From Micromonospora coxensis (lineage in GTDB: Bacteria > Actinomycetota > Actinomycetes > Mycobacteriales > Micromonosporaceae): DNA of 64,000 nt. Position 1 is the stretch's first letter. Each line of letters starts with the position of its first letter. Shown piece after piece: positions 1 to 8,139 of this stretch. The stretch is taken from positions 1,798,001 through 1,862,000 of the forward strand of contig NZ_LT607753.1 in NCBI RefSeq assembly GCF_900090295.1. Reading direction: 5' to 3'. The notes below the pieces were generated by a model that was given only the letters and a program-made list of their open reading frames with translations, was not told where the DNA came from and made no database searches. The translations under genes were made by a program, and so were the position numbers.

Positions 1-579
1 CGAGGTCAGCCAGGAGCCGATCACCGGGATCGAGAGCATGATGCCGGAGGCGATCCGCAGACCGGTGCCGGAGAGGCCGTCGTCCGGCAGCGAGTAGCCG
101 GTGAAGCCGGCCAGGAAGCCGACCCAGAACAGCAGCGAACCGATGATCCAGTTCGTCTCCCGCGGCTTGCGGAACGCGCCGGTGAAGAAGACCCGCATCA
201 TGTGCACGACGATCGCGGCCATGAACAGCAGCGCCGACCAGTGGTGCATCTGCCGCATGATCAGGCCACCGCGGACGTCGAACGAGATGTCCAGGCTGGA
301 GGCGTACGCGGCGGACATCGGCGTGCCCCGCAGCGGGGCGTAGCTGCCGTTGTAGACCACCTCGGTCATCGCCGGCTCGTAGAAGAAGGTCAGGAAGACA
401 CCGGTCATCAGCAGCACGACGAACGAGAAGAGCGCGATCTCGCCGAGCAGGAAGGACCAGTGGTCCGGGAAGACCTTGTTGAGGAGTTTGCGCAGCGGGG
501 TGGCGACCTGGAAGCGGTCGTCCACCGCACCGGCCGTCTTGGCCGGCACCGCTGCTGCATCGAACTTTCGGCGCTTCAC
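1..579 (-). CDS. qcrB: Cytochrome bc1 (bcc) complex cytochrome b subunit, N-terminal part
   Basis: This is the diheme cytochrome b that oxidises menaquinol in the membrane-bound bcc complex. The first 193 codons are present; the C-terminal part lies beyond the left edge. The protein opens [15 protein letters not shown] long first membrane helix follows near residues 40-65, then a second helix with [18 protein letters not shown], in which two His are separated by 13 residues, as expected of haem b ligands. The GTG start (579-577) overlaps the qcrA stop in a 4-base GTGA, so translation is coupled. It is the last gene of ctaE-qcrC-qcrA-qcrB. Identity is secure; only the missing 3' end limits the description. 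Confidence 0.95.
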   Translation of the reverse strand, partial: MKRRKFDAAAVPAKTAGAVDDRFQVATPLRKLLNKVFPDHWSFLLGEIALFSFVVLLMTGVFLTFFYEPAMTEVVYNGSYAPLRGTPMSAAYASSLDISFDVRGGLIMRQMHHWSALLFMAAIVVHMMRVFFTGAFRKPRETNWIIGSLLFWVGFLAGFTGYSLPDDGLSGTGLRIASGIMLSIPVIGSWLTS

Positions 580-1661
580 GGCCGCTCCCAGAAGTCGGGA
601 CCGATGGTTTCGGTGTAGTCGGACTTCGCCACGAAGAAGCCCTCTTCGTCCACCTCGATCGGCAGCTGCGGCAGCCGACGGCTGGCCGGGCCGAAGATGG
701 GCCGGGCGTTGTCGGTGATCAGGAACTGCGACTGGTGGCACGGGCAGAGCAGCCGGTTGGTCTGCTGCTCGTACAGGCTCGCCGGGCAGCCGGCGTGCGT
801 GCAGATCTTCGAGTACGCCGCGTAGTTGCCCCACATGTAGTCGCCGTGGCCCACCCGGGCGTTGGCCTCGCGGGACTCCACCGCGTCGGTCTCGCGCAGG
901 TGGATCAGCAGCGTCGGCGAGTCGGCGTACTTGTTGCTCACGCCGTGGTCGATGCCGGGGAAGACGGTGAGCTGACCACCGGCGCTGATGTCCGCCGGGC
1001 GGATCGGGCGGCCGTCCTCACGGACCAGCCGGACCTTGCGGCCGTCGACCGGCGCGAAGCCGGTGGTGAACATCTGGTTGTTCTTGTGCGGCTGCGAGAT
1101 CAGGCCACCGACCAGCGGGGCCGCGGCGACCGCGCCCACCGGGAGCAGACCGGCGACCAGCGAGACGCCGAGCAGCGGCCGGCGCCGCACGCCCATCTCG
1201 TCGGCCAGGTAGAGCATGGTCTCGCCGGTGATCTTGCGGTCCTCGGACGAACCGGGCCCGTCGTGCCGGTCCTGGATCGAGACCTCCTTGGGCAGCAGCT
1301 TCTTGCCCCAGGTGAGGATGCCGAAGCCGATGCCGAGCAGGGCGAGACCCAGGGTGAGGCCGAGCAGCGGGGTGTAGAGCTTGTCGCCACCGCGACCCGG
1401 CTCCCACTGCCACGGCCACCAGATGTAGACGACCAGGAAGGCGGTCGCGGCGAGGCCGGTGAGCAGGAACATCGAGGCGACCGTACGGGTCAGCCGGCGC
1501 TCGGCCTTGCTGCCCGGGACGACCTGCGGCTCGTAGTGGACGATCTCGATGTCGTCCCGGCGGGCGCCCTCCTGGACGATGTCGAAGCGGGACACCCGGG
1601 GGTCCAGCACGTCGAGCGGCTCCCGGCCCTGCGGGGCCTGGTGCTCGGTGTGGGTGCTCAT
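576..1661 (-). CDS. qcrA: Rieske iron-sulfur subunit of the bcc complex
   Basis: This 361-residue Rieske protein takes electrons from menaquinol and passes them to cytochrome c1. Actinobacterial QcrA is long, with three N-terminal membrane segments; here they lie near residues 62-80, 96-117 and 163-187. The [2Fe-2S] ligands are visible as CTHAGC (Cys287, His289) and CPCHQS (Cys306, His309), with Cys292 and Cys308 as the usual disulfide pair. The ATG start follows a GAGGTGACGGC ribosome site. It lies 67 bp after qcrC and overlaps qcrB by 4 bp. Family membership is certain from the motifs and the neighbours. Confidence 0.97.
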   Translation of the reverse strand: MSTHTEHQAPQGREPLDVLDPRVSRFDIVQEGARRDDIEIVHYEPQVVPGSKAERRLTRTVASMFLLTGLAATAFLVVYIWWPWQWEPGRGGDKLYTPLLGLTLGLALLGIGFGILTWGKKLLPKEVSIQDRHDGPGSSEDRKITGETMLYLADEMGVRRRPLLGVSLVAGLLPVGAVAAAPLVGGLISQPHKNNQMFTTGFAPVDGRKVRLVREDGRPIRPADISAGGQLTVFPGIDHGVSNKYADSPTLLIHLRETDAVESREANARVGHGDYMWGNYAAYSKICTHAGCPASLYEQQTNRLLCPCHQSQFLITDNARPIFGPASRRLPQLPIEVDEEGFFVAKSDYTETIGPDFWERP

Positions 1662-1728
1662 GCCGTCACCTCGCTACGGGTGGTGCCGGAGCACGGCACC
1701 ACGGCACTGGTAATGACGTTCCGCTCGG

Positions 1729-2562
1729 TCACGACTTGCCCGCAATCCACAGGCTCGCGAAGACCAGCGCGACGATGCCGACCAGGAAGATCGCGAGACC
1801 CTCGGTCGACGGGCCGTACCGGCCCAGGTTGAAACCGCCCTGGTCCTGGTCGTGCTTCAGGGTCTCCTGGATGTAGGCGATGATGTCCGCCTTCTGCTCC
1901 GGAGTGATCTGGTTGTCCCCGAAGACCGGCATGTTCTGCGGGCCGCTCAGCATGGCGGCGTAGATCTGCCGGTCGCTGGCCGGGCGCAGGCTCGGCGCGA
2001 ACTTGCCGGAGGAGAGCGCGCCGCCGCCACCGCCGAAGGCGTGGCACTGCGAGCAGTTGATCCGGAACAGCTCACCACCGGTGGCCAGGTCGGCGCCCTC
2101 GCGCAGGTCGCCCTCGGGGACCTCCGGGCCGCCGCCGAGCTCCTGGACGTACTGGCCGAGCTGGCGCACCTGCTCGTCGGTGAAGACCGGGGGCTTGCGC
2201 AGGGCCTGCGCCTCCTGGCGGGCCATCGGCATGCGGCCGGTGCCGACCTGGAACTCCACCGAGGCGGCGCCGACGCCGACCAGGCTCGGGCCACGACCCT
2301 CGACGCCCTGCGCGTTGCGACCGTGGCAGGTCACGCAGCTCACGTCGAACAGCGCCTTGCCCTCGGCCGCGGCGCCGGTCAGCGGCGGGTTTTCCTGCGC
2401 CTGCACGCCGGGGGCGAAGACGGTGTAGGCGCCGCCGGCCAGCGTCAGCGCGGCGATCAGCCGGACCGCGGCGCCCAGCCGGCGGCGGCCCCTGCTGCGC
2501 GCCACGGGCCGCCCGCGCAGCCGCGCGAGCAGACCGCGTCGGCGGTCGTTGTCAGAAGTCAT
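1729..2562 (-). CDS. qcrC: Diheme cytochrome c subunit of the bcc complex
   Basis: QcrC (277 aa) is the actinobacterial cytochrome cc. It carries two c-type haems and so replaces both cytochrome c1 and soluble cytochrome c in transfer to the aa3 oxidase. Two haem sites are seen, CVTCH (residues 76-80) and CSQCH (170-174). An N-terminal arginine-rich stretch is followed by a membrane or signal helix (31-51), and a second helix lies at the C-terminus (255-273), giving two anchored c domains outside the membrane. The ATG start has an AAGGA site about 9 nt upstream. It is co-transcribed between ctaE and qcrA. Confidence 0.97.
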   Translation of the reverse strand: MTSDNDRRRGLLARLRGRPVARSRGRRRLGAAVRLIAALTLAGGAYTVFAPGVQAQENPPLTGAAAEGKALFDVSCVTCHGRNAQGVEGRGPSLVGVGAASVEFQVGTGRMPMARQEAQALRKPPVFTDEQVRQLGQYVQELGGGPEVPEGDLREGADLATGGELFRINCSQCHAFGGGGGALSSGKFAPSLRPASDRQIYAAMLSGPQNMPVFGDNQITPEQKADIIAYIQETLKHDQDQGGFNLGRYGPSTEGLAIFLVGIVALVFASLWIAGKS

Positions 2563-2634
2563 GACCTGTGTCCTTAACCGGTTGGACCTTGTCTCAGGGG
2601 ACGGAGCAGCGGCGCGGTTCGTGACGCGCCAAGA

Positions 2635-3234
2635 TCACTGAAGCCAGTAGATCATGGCGTAGAGCCCGATCCACACGACGTCGACGAAGTGCCAGTAGTA
2701 CGACACGACGATCGCCGACGTGGCCTGCGCCGGGGTGAACCGGCCCATGGTGGTGCGGATCATGAAGATGATGAAGGCGACGAGACCGCCGGTCACGTGC
2801 AGACCGTGGAAGCCGGTGGTCAGGTAGAACATCGACCCGTAACCGTCTTCGTTGATCTTGACGCCCTCGTGCACCAGCTCGCGGTACTCGTTGACCTGGC
2901 CGAGCACGAAGATCAGGCCCATCACGAAGGTGATCGTGAACCAGCGCCGCAGGGCGTGGACGTCACCCTTCTCGGCCGCGAAGACACCGAGCTGGCAGGT
3001 CACCGAGGAGAGCACCAGGATCACCGTGAAGGTGGTCGCGTACGGGATGTTCAGTGCCTCGGTGTGCTTCTCCCACTGCTCCGGCGCCGCCGCGCGGATG
3101 GAGAAGTACATCGCGAACAGCGCCGCGAAGAACATGAGTTCGCTGGAGAGCCACACGATCGTCCCGACGCTGACCATGTTGGGTCGGGTCAGGGAGTGGA
3201 TCCGGCTCTTGTCAATGGCTGGGGCCGCAGTCAC
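2635..3234 (-). CDS. ctaE: Cytochrome c oxidase subunit III
   Basis: Subunit III of the aa3-type terminal oxidase, 199 aa, the short five-helix form usual in actinobacteria. Hydrophobic helices alternate with conserved sequence such as [18 protein letters not shown] near the N-terminus and [10 protein letters not shown] and [20 protein letters not shown] in the second half. The GTG start at 3234 was chosen because an AATAAT -10 box (3246-3241) sits 6 nt upstream, so the mRNA would begin at the start codon. It heads ctaE-qcrC-qcrA-qcrB, linking oxidase and bcc genes for the bcc-aa3 supercomplex. It diverges from the CtaG-like gene. Confidence 0.96.
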   Translation of the reverse strand: MTAAPAIDKSRIHSLTRPNMVSVGTIVWLSSELMFFAALFAMYFSIRAAAPEQWEKHTEALNIPYATTFTVILVLSSVTCQLGVFAAEKGDVHALRRWFTITFVMGLIFVLGQVNEYRELVHEGVKINEDGYGSMFYLTTGFHGLHVTGGLVAFIIFMIRTTMGRFTPAQATSAIVVSYYWHFVDVVWIGLYAMIYWLQ

Positions 3235-3275
3235 GCGGTCATTATTGCCCTTGACCGGCGCGGGCGATCAGCGGG
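3235..3275 (-). promoter_or_regulatory. Promoter of the ctaE-qcrCAB operon
   Basis: On the minus strand the hexamer AATAAT (3246-3241), five of six matches to TATAAT, is followed by six bases and then the ctaE GTG. A possible -35 element (TGATCG) lies about 18 nt further upstream. The same bases also spell a three-codon ORF, ATG ACC GCG TGA, overlapping the ctaE GTG; I read this as incidental to the -10 box. Confidence 0.55.
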
Positions 3276-3342
3276 GGGCCAAACCGGGGCCGGGGATGGC
3301 CCGATCGTGGCGGTCCGGTTCGCCTGGCCTAGCCTGAAAAGC

Positions 3343-4329
3343 GTGCTGCACGTCGATTCGATCTTCGCCGCCACCTCGGCAGGCTCGGCGGCCGTCCTCG
3401 CGGCCGGGGGCGACGCCGTCCCGCCGCCGTTCACCGTCGCCCGGATCTTCACCGAGATCCAGCTCGACAGCTGGCTGACCCTGGGCCTCCTGCTCGCCGC
3501 CGGCCTCTATCTCTACGGCGCGTACCGGCTGCGGCTGCGCGGCGACCGCTGGCCGCTGGTGCGCACGGTCTGCTTCCTCGGCCCGGGCCTCGGCGGCATC
3601 GCCGCGGTCACGCTCAGCGGGCTGGGCGCGTACGACACCACGCTGCTGTCGGTGCACATGGTCCAGCACATGGCGCTGTCCATGGTCTCCCCGATCTTCC
3701 TGGCCCTGGGCGCCCCGGTCACCCTGGCCCTGCGCACCCTGCCCGTACGCCCGCGCAAGCGGCTGCTGGCGGTCGTGCACAGCCGGATCGCGAAGATCTA
3801 CAGCTTCCCGCTGGTGGCGTTCGCCATCTTCGTGGTGAACCCGTTCGCGCTCTACTTCACCGACCTGTACCGCTACACCCTGGAGCACGCCTGGGCGCAC
3901 GAGCTGGTGCACGCGCACTTCATCGCCACCGGCTGCGTGTTCTTCTGGCCGCTGCTCGGCCTCGACCCGCTGCCCGGCCGCTGGCCGTACCCGGCGCGGG
4001 CGCTGTTGATGCTGCTGTCGGTGCCGTTCCACACGGTGCTCGGGCTGACCGTCATGCAGAGCAGCACGCTCTTCGGCGGGGACTGGTACCCCTCGCTCGA
4101 CCTCGCCTGGTCCGACCCGTGGAGCGACCAGGTGGTGGCCGGCGGTGTGCTCTGGGCCGGCGGCGAGTTCGTCAGTGTGACCATGCTCGCGGTGCTGGTG
4201 GTGCAGTGGATCAAGCAGTCCGAGCGGGAGGCCCGCCGGCTGGACCGTGAGCTGGACCGTCAGGAGGCCCGCGAGCGTACCGCCGACCCCGCCACGGCCG
4301 CCGCTCCGGCCCCCGGCGCACCGGCCTGA
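3343..4329 (+). CDS. CtaG-family cytochrome c oxidase assembly membrane protein
   Basis: A 328-residue multi-spanning protein of the caa3_CtaG type, a family linked to assembly of cytochrome oxidase in Gram-positive bacteria. At least seven hydrophobic helices are visible, with conserved polar points such as HMVQHMALSMVSP and HELVHAHFIATGCVFFWPLL, whose His and Met residues suit a copper or haem-assembly role (inference). The C-terminus is a charged, Ala/Pro-rich tail. The GTG start is set by a TAGCCT -10 box 7 nt upstream (3330-3335), pointing to a leaderless mRNA. It diverges from ctaE. Family assignment is firm; the exact assembly step is not known. Confidence 0.85.
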   Translation: MLHVDSIFAATSAGSAAVLAAGGDAVPPPFTVARIFTEIQLDSWLTLGLLLAAGLYLYGAYRLRLRGDRWPLVRTVCFLGPGLGGIAAVTLSGLGAYDTTLLSVHMVQHMALSMVSPIFLALGAPVTLALRTLPVRPRKRLLAVVHSRIAKIYSFPLVAFAIFVVNPFALYFTDLYRYTLEHAWAHELVHAHFIATGCVFFWPLLGLDPLPGRWPYPARALLMLLSVPFHTVLGLTVMQSSTLFGGDWYPSLDLAWSDPWSDQVVAGGVLWAGGEFVSVTMLAVLVVQWIKQSEREARRLDRELDRQEARERTADPATAAAPAPGAPA

Positions 4330-4337
4330 CCTGCACT

Positions 4338-4374
4338 GACGTCCCGCCCCACCGCACCCGACGGGCGGGATGTC
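4338..4374 (+). terminator. Hairpin after the CtaG-like gene
   Basis: GACGTCCCGCCC (4338-4349) pairs with GGGCGGGATGTC (4363-4374), a 12-bp stem with one G-T pair and a 13-nt loop, starting 8 bp after the stop codon. There is no U-tract, as is usual in GC-rich actinobacteria. Confidence 0.6.
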
Positions 4375-4434
4375 GGGTACGCCACACCGAGCGGTACGAT
4401 CACCCGGCAGCTAGAGGTGGGAGCCAGTCCAGCG

Positions 4435-4518
4435 ATGAGTGAGCGCAGCGAGCGGGTCGTCAGGCTCGGCGCCCGGGCGCCTCAGGACGGCCCGGAACGA
4501 AGCGGAGAGCCGGCATGA
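4435..4518 (+). CDS. 27-codon MSERSE-type leader ORF coupled to the receiver-like gene
   Basis: The ATG at 4435 opens a short frame beginning [16 protein letters not shown] that stops at TGA 4516-4518, overlapping the ATG of the next gene (ATGA). A GAGGTGGGAG site lies about 10 nt upstream, and a TACGAT -10-like box is at 4394-4399. The last codons contain GGAGAG, which serves as the ribosome site of the downstream gene. Two other genes here (starts 8136 and 19465) are preceded by similar short ORFs. Whether the peptide matters, or only its translation, cannot be told from sequence. Confidence 0.5.
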   Translation: MSERSERVVRLGARAPQDGPERSGEPA

Positions 4519-4910
4519 GCGATCGTCAGTGCACCGTCCTGCTCTACAGCGACGACCCGAAGGTCCGGGACCGGATGCGGCTGGCCGTCGGCACCCGCCC
4601 CGCCCCCGGCCTGGTGCTCGAGTTCGTCGAGGCCTCCGACTACGCCGAGTGCGTCCGGCTGGTCGACGACTACGAGATCGACCTGATGCTGCTCGACGGC
4701 GAGGCCAGCCCCGGCGGCGGCCTCGGCATCGCCCGCCAGATCAAGGACGACCGGGACGACGCCCCGCCCACCTGTGTGGTGATCGCCCGCGCCGCCGACC
4801 GGTGGCTCGCCGCGTACGCGCAGGTCGACGCCACGCTGGTGCACCCGCTCGACCCGGTGACCACCGGCACCACGGTCGCCGAGCTGCTGCGTCCGCGCGC
4901 CGCCGCCTGA
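4515..4910 (+). CDS. Atypical response-regulator receiver-like protein
   Basis: A 131-residue single-domain protein with the alternating strand/helix pattern of CheY-like receivers and no output domain. Acidic residues (Asp13-Asp14) and the phospho-acceptor region LLDGEA (Asp61) are present, but the invariant Lys-Pro of active receivers is replaced by His-Pro (LVHPLDP, residues 109-115). Phosphorylation signalling is therefore doubtful, and it may act as a protein-interaction module (inference). No kinase gene is nearby. Its ATG overlaps the stop of the preceding 27-codon ORF, and trpD follows 95 bp later. The fold call is reasonable; the role is unknown. Confidence 0.65.
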   Translation: MSDRQCTVLLYSDDPKVRDRMRLAVGTRPAPGLVLEFVEASDYAECVRLVDDYEIDLMLLDGEASPGGGLGIARQIKDDRDDAPPTCVVIARAADRWLAAYAQVDATLVHPLDPVTTGTTVAELLRPRAAA

Positions 4911-5005
4911 GTCACCGCGCCCGGCGGCTCCCCTCGGCGCCCGGGTCGACGGGCGCCCGATCCGTCCCACCCCGCACCCCCCCACGCCTGCTCGGGAGGC
5001 CCACC

Positions 5006-6052
5006 ATGGGCGAACGGACCTGGCCGCTTCTGCTCAACGCGCTGCTGCGCGGCGAGGAGCTCTCCACCGCCGACACCGCGTGGGCGATGGACGAGATCAT
5101 GACCGGCGCGGCCGCTCCGGCCCAGATCGCCGCCTTCGCGGTGGCGCTGCGCGCCAAGGGCGAGACGCCGGCCGAGCTGGCCGGGCTGGTCGAGGCGATG
5201 CTGGGCCGCTCGGTCGAGGTGGTGCTCCCCGAGGAGCTGCGCCGCACCGCGCTGGACGTGGTGGGCACCGGCGGTGACCTCGCCCACACCGTGAACATCT
5301 CCACGATGACCGCCCTGGTGGTGGCCGGCGCCGGGGTCCGCGTGGTCAAGCACGGCAACCGCGCCGCCTCCTCGTCCTGCGGCACCGCGGACCTGCTGGA
5401 GTTCCTCGGCGTCCCGCTGGACCTGGCACCCGAGCAGGTCGCCCGGTGCGTGGCCGAGGTGGGCATCGGGTTCTGCTTCGCCCCCCGCTTCCACCCCGGC
5501 ATGCGGCACGCCGGCCCGGTGCGCCGCGAGGTCGGCGTGCCCACCTTCTTCAACTTCCTCGGCCCGCTGACCAACCCCGGCCGGCCCCGGTCGGGCGCGG
5601 TCGGCTGCTTCGACGCGCGGATGGCGCCGGTGATGGCGAGCGTCTTCGCCGCCCGGGGCGACTCGGCGATCGTGATGCGCGGCGAGGACGGGCTCGACGA
5701 GTTCACCACCGCCGCACACACCCGTGTCTGGGTGGCCCAGCAGGGCACCGTCAGAGAGGCGCTGCTGGACGCGACCGACCTCGGGGTACCCAGGGCCACC
5801 CTCGCCGACCTGCGAGGTGGTGACGCCGCGTACAACGCCGGGGTGGCCCGTCGACTGCTGGCCGGGGAGACCGGGCCGGTGCGCGACGCGGTCCTGGTGA
5901 ACTCCGCCGCCGCGCTGGCCACCCAGGGCCGCCTCGACGGCGACCTGACCGAGGCGCTGCGGGCCGGGCTGGACCGGGCCGCGGAGTCGATCGACTCGGG
6001 TGCCGCGGCCGGCGTCCTGGAGCGCTGGATCGACCTCGGCCGCTCCCTCTGA
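5006..6052 (+). CDS. trpD: Anthranilate phosphoribosyltransferase
   Basis: TrpD (348 aa) transfers the phosphoribosyl group of PRPP to anthranilate, the second step of the tryptophan branch. The hallmark segments are [14 protein letters not shown] (PRPP/Mg site), [14 protein letters not shown] and [19 protein letters not shown], in family order and at normal full length. The ATG is preceded by GGGAGG at 7-8 nt. No other trp genes flank it; instead it sits beside the oxidase genes, the same isolated placement as trpD (Rv2192c) next to ctaE in mycobacteria. The frame could be read further upstream, but the strong ribosome site and the family's usual N-terminus favour this start. Confidence 0.96.
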   Translation: MGERTWPLLLNALLRGEELSTADTAWAMDEIMTGAAAPAQIAAFAVALRAKGETPAELAGLVEAMLGRSVEVVLPEELRRTALDVVGTGGDLAHTVNISTMTALVVAGAGVRVVKHGNRAASSSCGTADLLEFLGVPLDLAPEQVARCVAEVGIGFCFAPRFHPGMRHAGPVRREVGVPTFFNFLGPLTNPGRPRSGAVGCFDARMAPVMASVFAARGDSAIVMRGEDGLDEFTTAAHTRVWVAQQGTVREALLDATDLGVPRATLADLRGGDAAYNAGVARRLLAGETGPVRDAVLVNSAAALATQGRLDGDLTEALRAGLDRAAESIDSGAAAGVLERWIDLGRSL

Positions 6053-6188
6053 TCCGGCGACCCGTCGCGGGCGGGTGGCGCGGCCGGAACTGTCGGAGGG
6101 GCGTGCGAAACTACACGGGAGTAATTTTCCGTTTTCCACCGATGGCGGCGATGCCCGTCGGCGGACACCGGAGCGAGAGGAGACGCCC

Positions 6189-6395
6189 GTGTCGGACCGC
6201 GAACTCTACTGCGACACCTGCGAGGGCGTTCAGCCGTTCGAGGCCCCGCCCTGCGTCGACGGCCACGACGCCGACTGCCCCGAACTGCTCTGCACGGGCT
6301 GCGGCGCCGCCGTGCTGATCGCCACCTTCGCCTTCCAAGCCCCGCGCCTGGACCGCCGGGGCCGTCGCCCGGTCCCCCACCGCCGCGCCGCCTGA
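6189..6395 (+). CDS. Small zinc-ribbon-like protein
   Basis: A 68-residue protein with CDTC at residues 10-13, single Cys residues around 21 and 29, and CTGC near 34-37, spacing that suits a small zinc ribbon. The C-terminus is basic (RLDRRGRRPVPHRR). The GTG start has a GAGAGGAG site about 8 nt upstream. It ends just before a strong terminator facing ctaF. I do not recognise a named family; binding of zinc and of nucleic acid or protein is inference from the Cys pairs and basic tail. Confidence 0.65.
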   Translation: MSDRELYCDTCEGVQPFEAPPCVDGHDADCPELLCTGCGAAVLIATFAFQAPRLDRRGRRPVPHRRAA

Positions 6396-6442
6396 CCGGC
6401 GTCCCCGGCGGGCACCGCGACGCCACGTCGCGCCGCAACACG

Positions 6443-6479
6443 ACGAAGGCCCGCCTCCCCGAGGGAGGCGGGCCTTCGT
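6443..6479. terminator. Bidirectional terminator between the zinc-ribbon gene and ctaF
   Basis: A perfect 17-bp stem, ACGAAGGCCCGCCTCCC (6443-6459) against its complement (6463-6479), with a 3-nt loop. It lies in the 97-bp gap between convergent genes, 13 bp from the ctaF stop. Confidence 0.85.
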
Positions 6480-6492
6480 GTGAACCCGTGGG

Positions 6493-6921
6493 TCAGTGCT
6501 CGGCGGTACGCCGGGTGCCGGTGTAGTACTCGAAGAGCAGGCCGCACGTCGCGAAGATCACCGCGACCAGGCCGACGCCCAGCAGCCAGAACTGCCAGTA
6601 CACCAGGCCCAGGCCGGCCAGCGCGGCGGCCAGCGCCAGGCCGAACGGCCAGTAGCTGCCCGGGCTGAAGAAGCCGATCTCGCCCGCGCCGTCGGCGATC
6701 TCGCCGTCCGGCCGGTCCTCCGGCCGCAGGTCGATGCGGCGGGAGACGAACCAGAAGAAGCCGCCGCACATCGTGCAGAGCAGGAACGACAGCAGCAGGG
6801 CCACGGTGCCGACCCACTCGACCTGGCCGCCGGAGTCGCCCCACGTCCAGACGCCGTAGAGGATCGTCGCGCCGAGCAGGAACGCGGCGATGATCAAAAA
6901 GATGCGCCACTCGGTCTTCAT
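6493..6921 (-). CDS. ctaF: Cytochrome c oxidase subunit IV (actinobacterial CtaF)
   Basis: A 142-residue membrane protein with four hydrophobic helices, opening MKTEWRIFLIIAAFLLGATI. This is the small fourth subunit of the actinobacterial aa3 oxidase. It starts 10 bp after ctaC on the same strand, so the two are one operon. The usual catalytic subunit gene ctaD is not between them, as in mycobacteria, where ctaD lies elsewhere. The C-terminus is a short hydrophilic tail (YTGTRRTAEH). Confidence 0.92.
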   Translation of the reverse strand: MKTEWRIFLIIAAFLLGATILYGVWTWGDSGGQVEWVGTVALLLSFLLCTMCGGFFWFVSRRIDLRPEDRPDGEIADGAGEIGFFSPGSYWPFGLALAAALAGLGLVYWQFWLLGVGLVAVIFATCGLLFEYYTGTRRTAEH

Positions 6922-6931
6922 GCCGGATCCC

Positions 6932-7906
6932 TCAGTTTCCCGCGCCGGACGAGACGACCTCGTCCGGGTTGAAGTTGGCCGTGTTGCGGCGGGTGTCGAA
7001 CGGCGTGGTGGTCTGCGCGTACGGCTCCTCGCCGATGGCGGTCAGCGCCTCCTGCGTCGACTTGCCGTCACGCTTGGCGGCCAGGAACCGGTCGTACTCC
7101 TCGGGGGAGACGACGCGCAGCTCGAAGTTCATGAAGGCGTGGTAGCTGCCGCAGAGCTCGGCGCAGCGGCCGACGTACGCGCCCTCGGTCTCCAGCTTCG
7201 AGACCTCGAAGACGTTGCGCACGTTGCCCGGCATGACGTCGCGCTTGAACAGCAGCTCCGGCACCCAGAACGAGTGGATGACGTCGCGGCTGGTCTCCTC
7301 GAAGCGGATCGACCGGTCGGTCGGCAGGACCAGCACCGGGATGACCTCGCTGGTGCCGAGGACCGAGGCGACCGTGTTGGCGTCCTCGCCCTGCCCGTCG
7401 CGGTAGTTGAACTGCCAGTTCCACTTGAAGGCGACGACCTCGACGGTGACGTCGGGGTTCTTCGTCGTCCGCACCACGTCGGTCTGGACGACCGCCGTGT
7501 AGTAGAAGAGCACGGAGACGACCAGGATCGGGGCGATGGTGTAGAGGAACTCCATCGGCAGGTTGTAGCGGGTCTGCACCGGCAGCTCGTTGCCACGCTT
7601 GCGGTAGCGCACGACGCACCAGAAGATCAGGCCCCACACGAAGACGCCGACCGCGAGGGCGGCGATGCAGGAGGCGATCCACAGGTCGTACATCCGGTTC
7701 GACTCCGGCGTGATGCCGCCCTGGGGCCAGCCGAAGCCGTCCACCGCCGAGCCGACGTCACAGCCGGTGAGCAGCACCAGCAGCGCAGCTCCACCGAGGC
7801 CGAGCCCGGCGAGCCGACCAGCACCACGCCGCCGGCGTCCACCGGCTCCCGGGGAAGCGCTGTGCCGTACGGCCGACGGCCGTACCTCCGAACTCCTTGC
7901 GACCAC
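6932..7906 (-). CDS. ctaC: Cytochrome c oxidase subunit II (CuA subunit)
   Basis: CtaC (324 aa) carries the binuclear CuA centre that receives electrons from QcrC. An arginine-rich N-terminus leads into a lipoprotein signal ending LLTGC (Cys49). Two membrane hairpin helices (75-99, 118-140) follow, then the cupredoxin domain. CuA ligands are visible: His211 in HSFW, then Cys248, Glu250, Cys252, His256 and Met259 in CAELCGSYHAFM. The GTG start follows a GGGAGG site about 9 nt upstream; a TAATCT -10 box (7986-7981) lies about 75 bp upstream of the start, giving a leader of roughly 70 nt. Confidence 0.96.
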   Translation of the reverse strand: MVARSSEVRPSAVRHSASPGAGGRRRRGAGRLAGLGLGGAALLVLLTGCDVGSAVDGFGWPQGGITPESNRMYDLWIASCIAALAVGVFVWGLIFWCVVRYRKRGNELPVQTRYNLPMEFLYTIAPILVVSVLFYYTAVVQTDVVRTTKNPDVTVEVVAFKWNWQFNYRDGQGEDANTVASVLGTSEVIPVLVLPTDRSIRFEETSRDVIHSFWVPELLFKRDVMPGNVRNVFEVSKLETEGAYVGRCAELCGSYHAFMNFELRVVSPEEYDRFLAAKRDGKSTQEALTAIGEEPYAQTTTPFDTRRNTANFNPDEVVSSGAGN

Positions 7907-8076
7907 CTGGTCCTGCCTCCCTAGCGCGCCGCGGGGCTTTTGTCATCAGCACCGACGGCAAAGGCGTCACCGACGGTCGCAGATTACTCGACCATGAGGG
8001 GCTCGACCGTCTTGGGGTCACTGTCCGCCCCCATCGGGGGGATCTTGGGCATACCGACGCGCTAGCGTGGAGAGCC
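7907..8076. promoter_or_regulatory. Divergent promoter region of ctaC and the desulfurase operon
   Basis: For ctaC, TAATCT (minus strand, 7986-7981) is the best -10 box. For the plus strand, TAGCGT (8063-8068) lies 8 nt before the GTG at 8077. Between them is a CCCCCATCGGGGG palindrome near 8030-8043. No gene fits here. Confidence 0.5.
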
Positions 8077-8139
8077 GTGAGCGCGAGGAGTGAGCCGGTC
8101 CTGCGAGCCCCGCAGTCGCGAACAAGGATGGCACTGTGA
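8077..8139 (+). CDS. 20-codon MSxRSEP-type leader ORF coupled to the cysteine desulfurase
   Basis: A GTG at 8077 opens VSARSEPVLRAPQSRTRMAL and stops at TGA 8137-8139, overlapping the GTG (8136) of the desulfurase. A TAGCGT -10 box 8 nt upstream suggests that the mRNA starts at or beside this GTG. The last codons (AAGGATGG) supply the ribosome site of the desulfurase. It resembles the short ORFs at 4435 and 19403 in its first residues and in the stop-start overlap. Confidence 0.5.
   Translation: MSARSEPVLRAPQSRTRMAL

Noticed and set aside
4911-5005. Attenuator-like hairpin upstream of trpD
   Set aside because: GGCGCCCG/CGGGCGCC at 4936-4957 can pair, but there is no Trp-rich leader peptide and no U-tract, and such stems arise by chance at this GC content.
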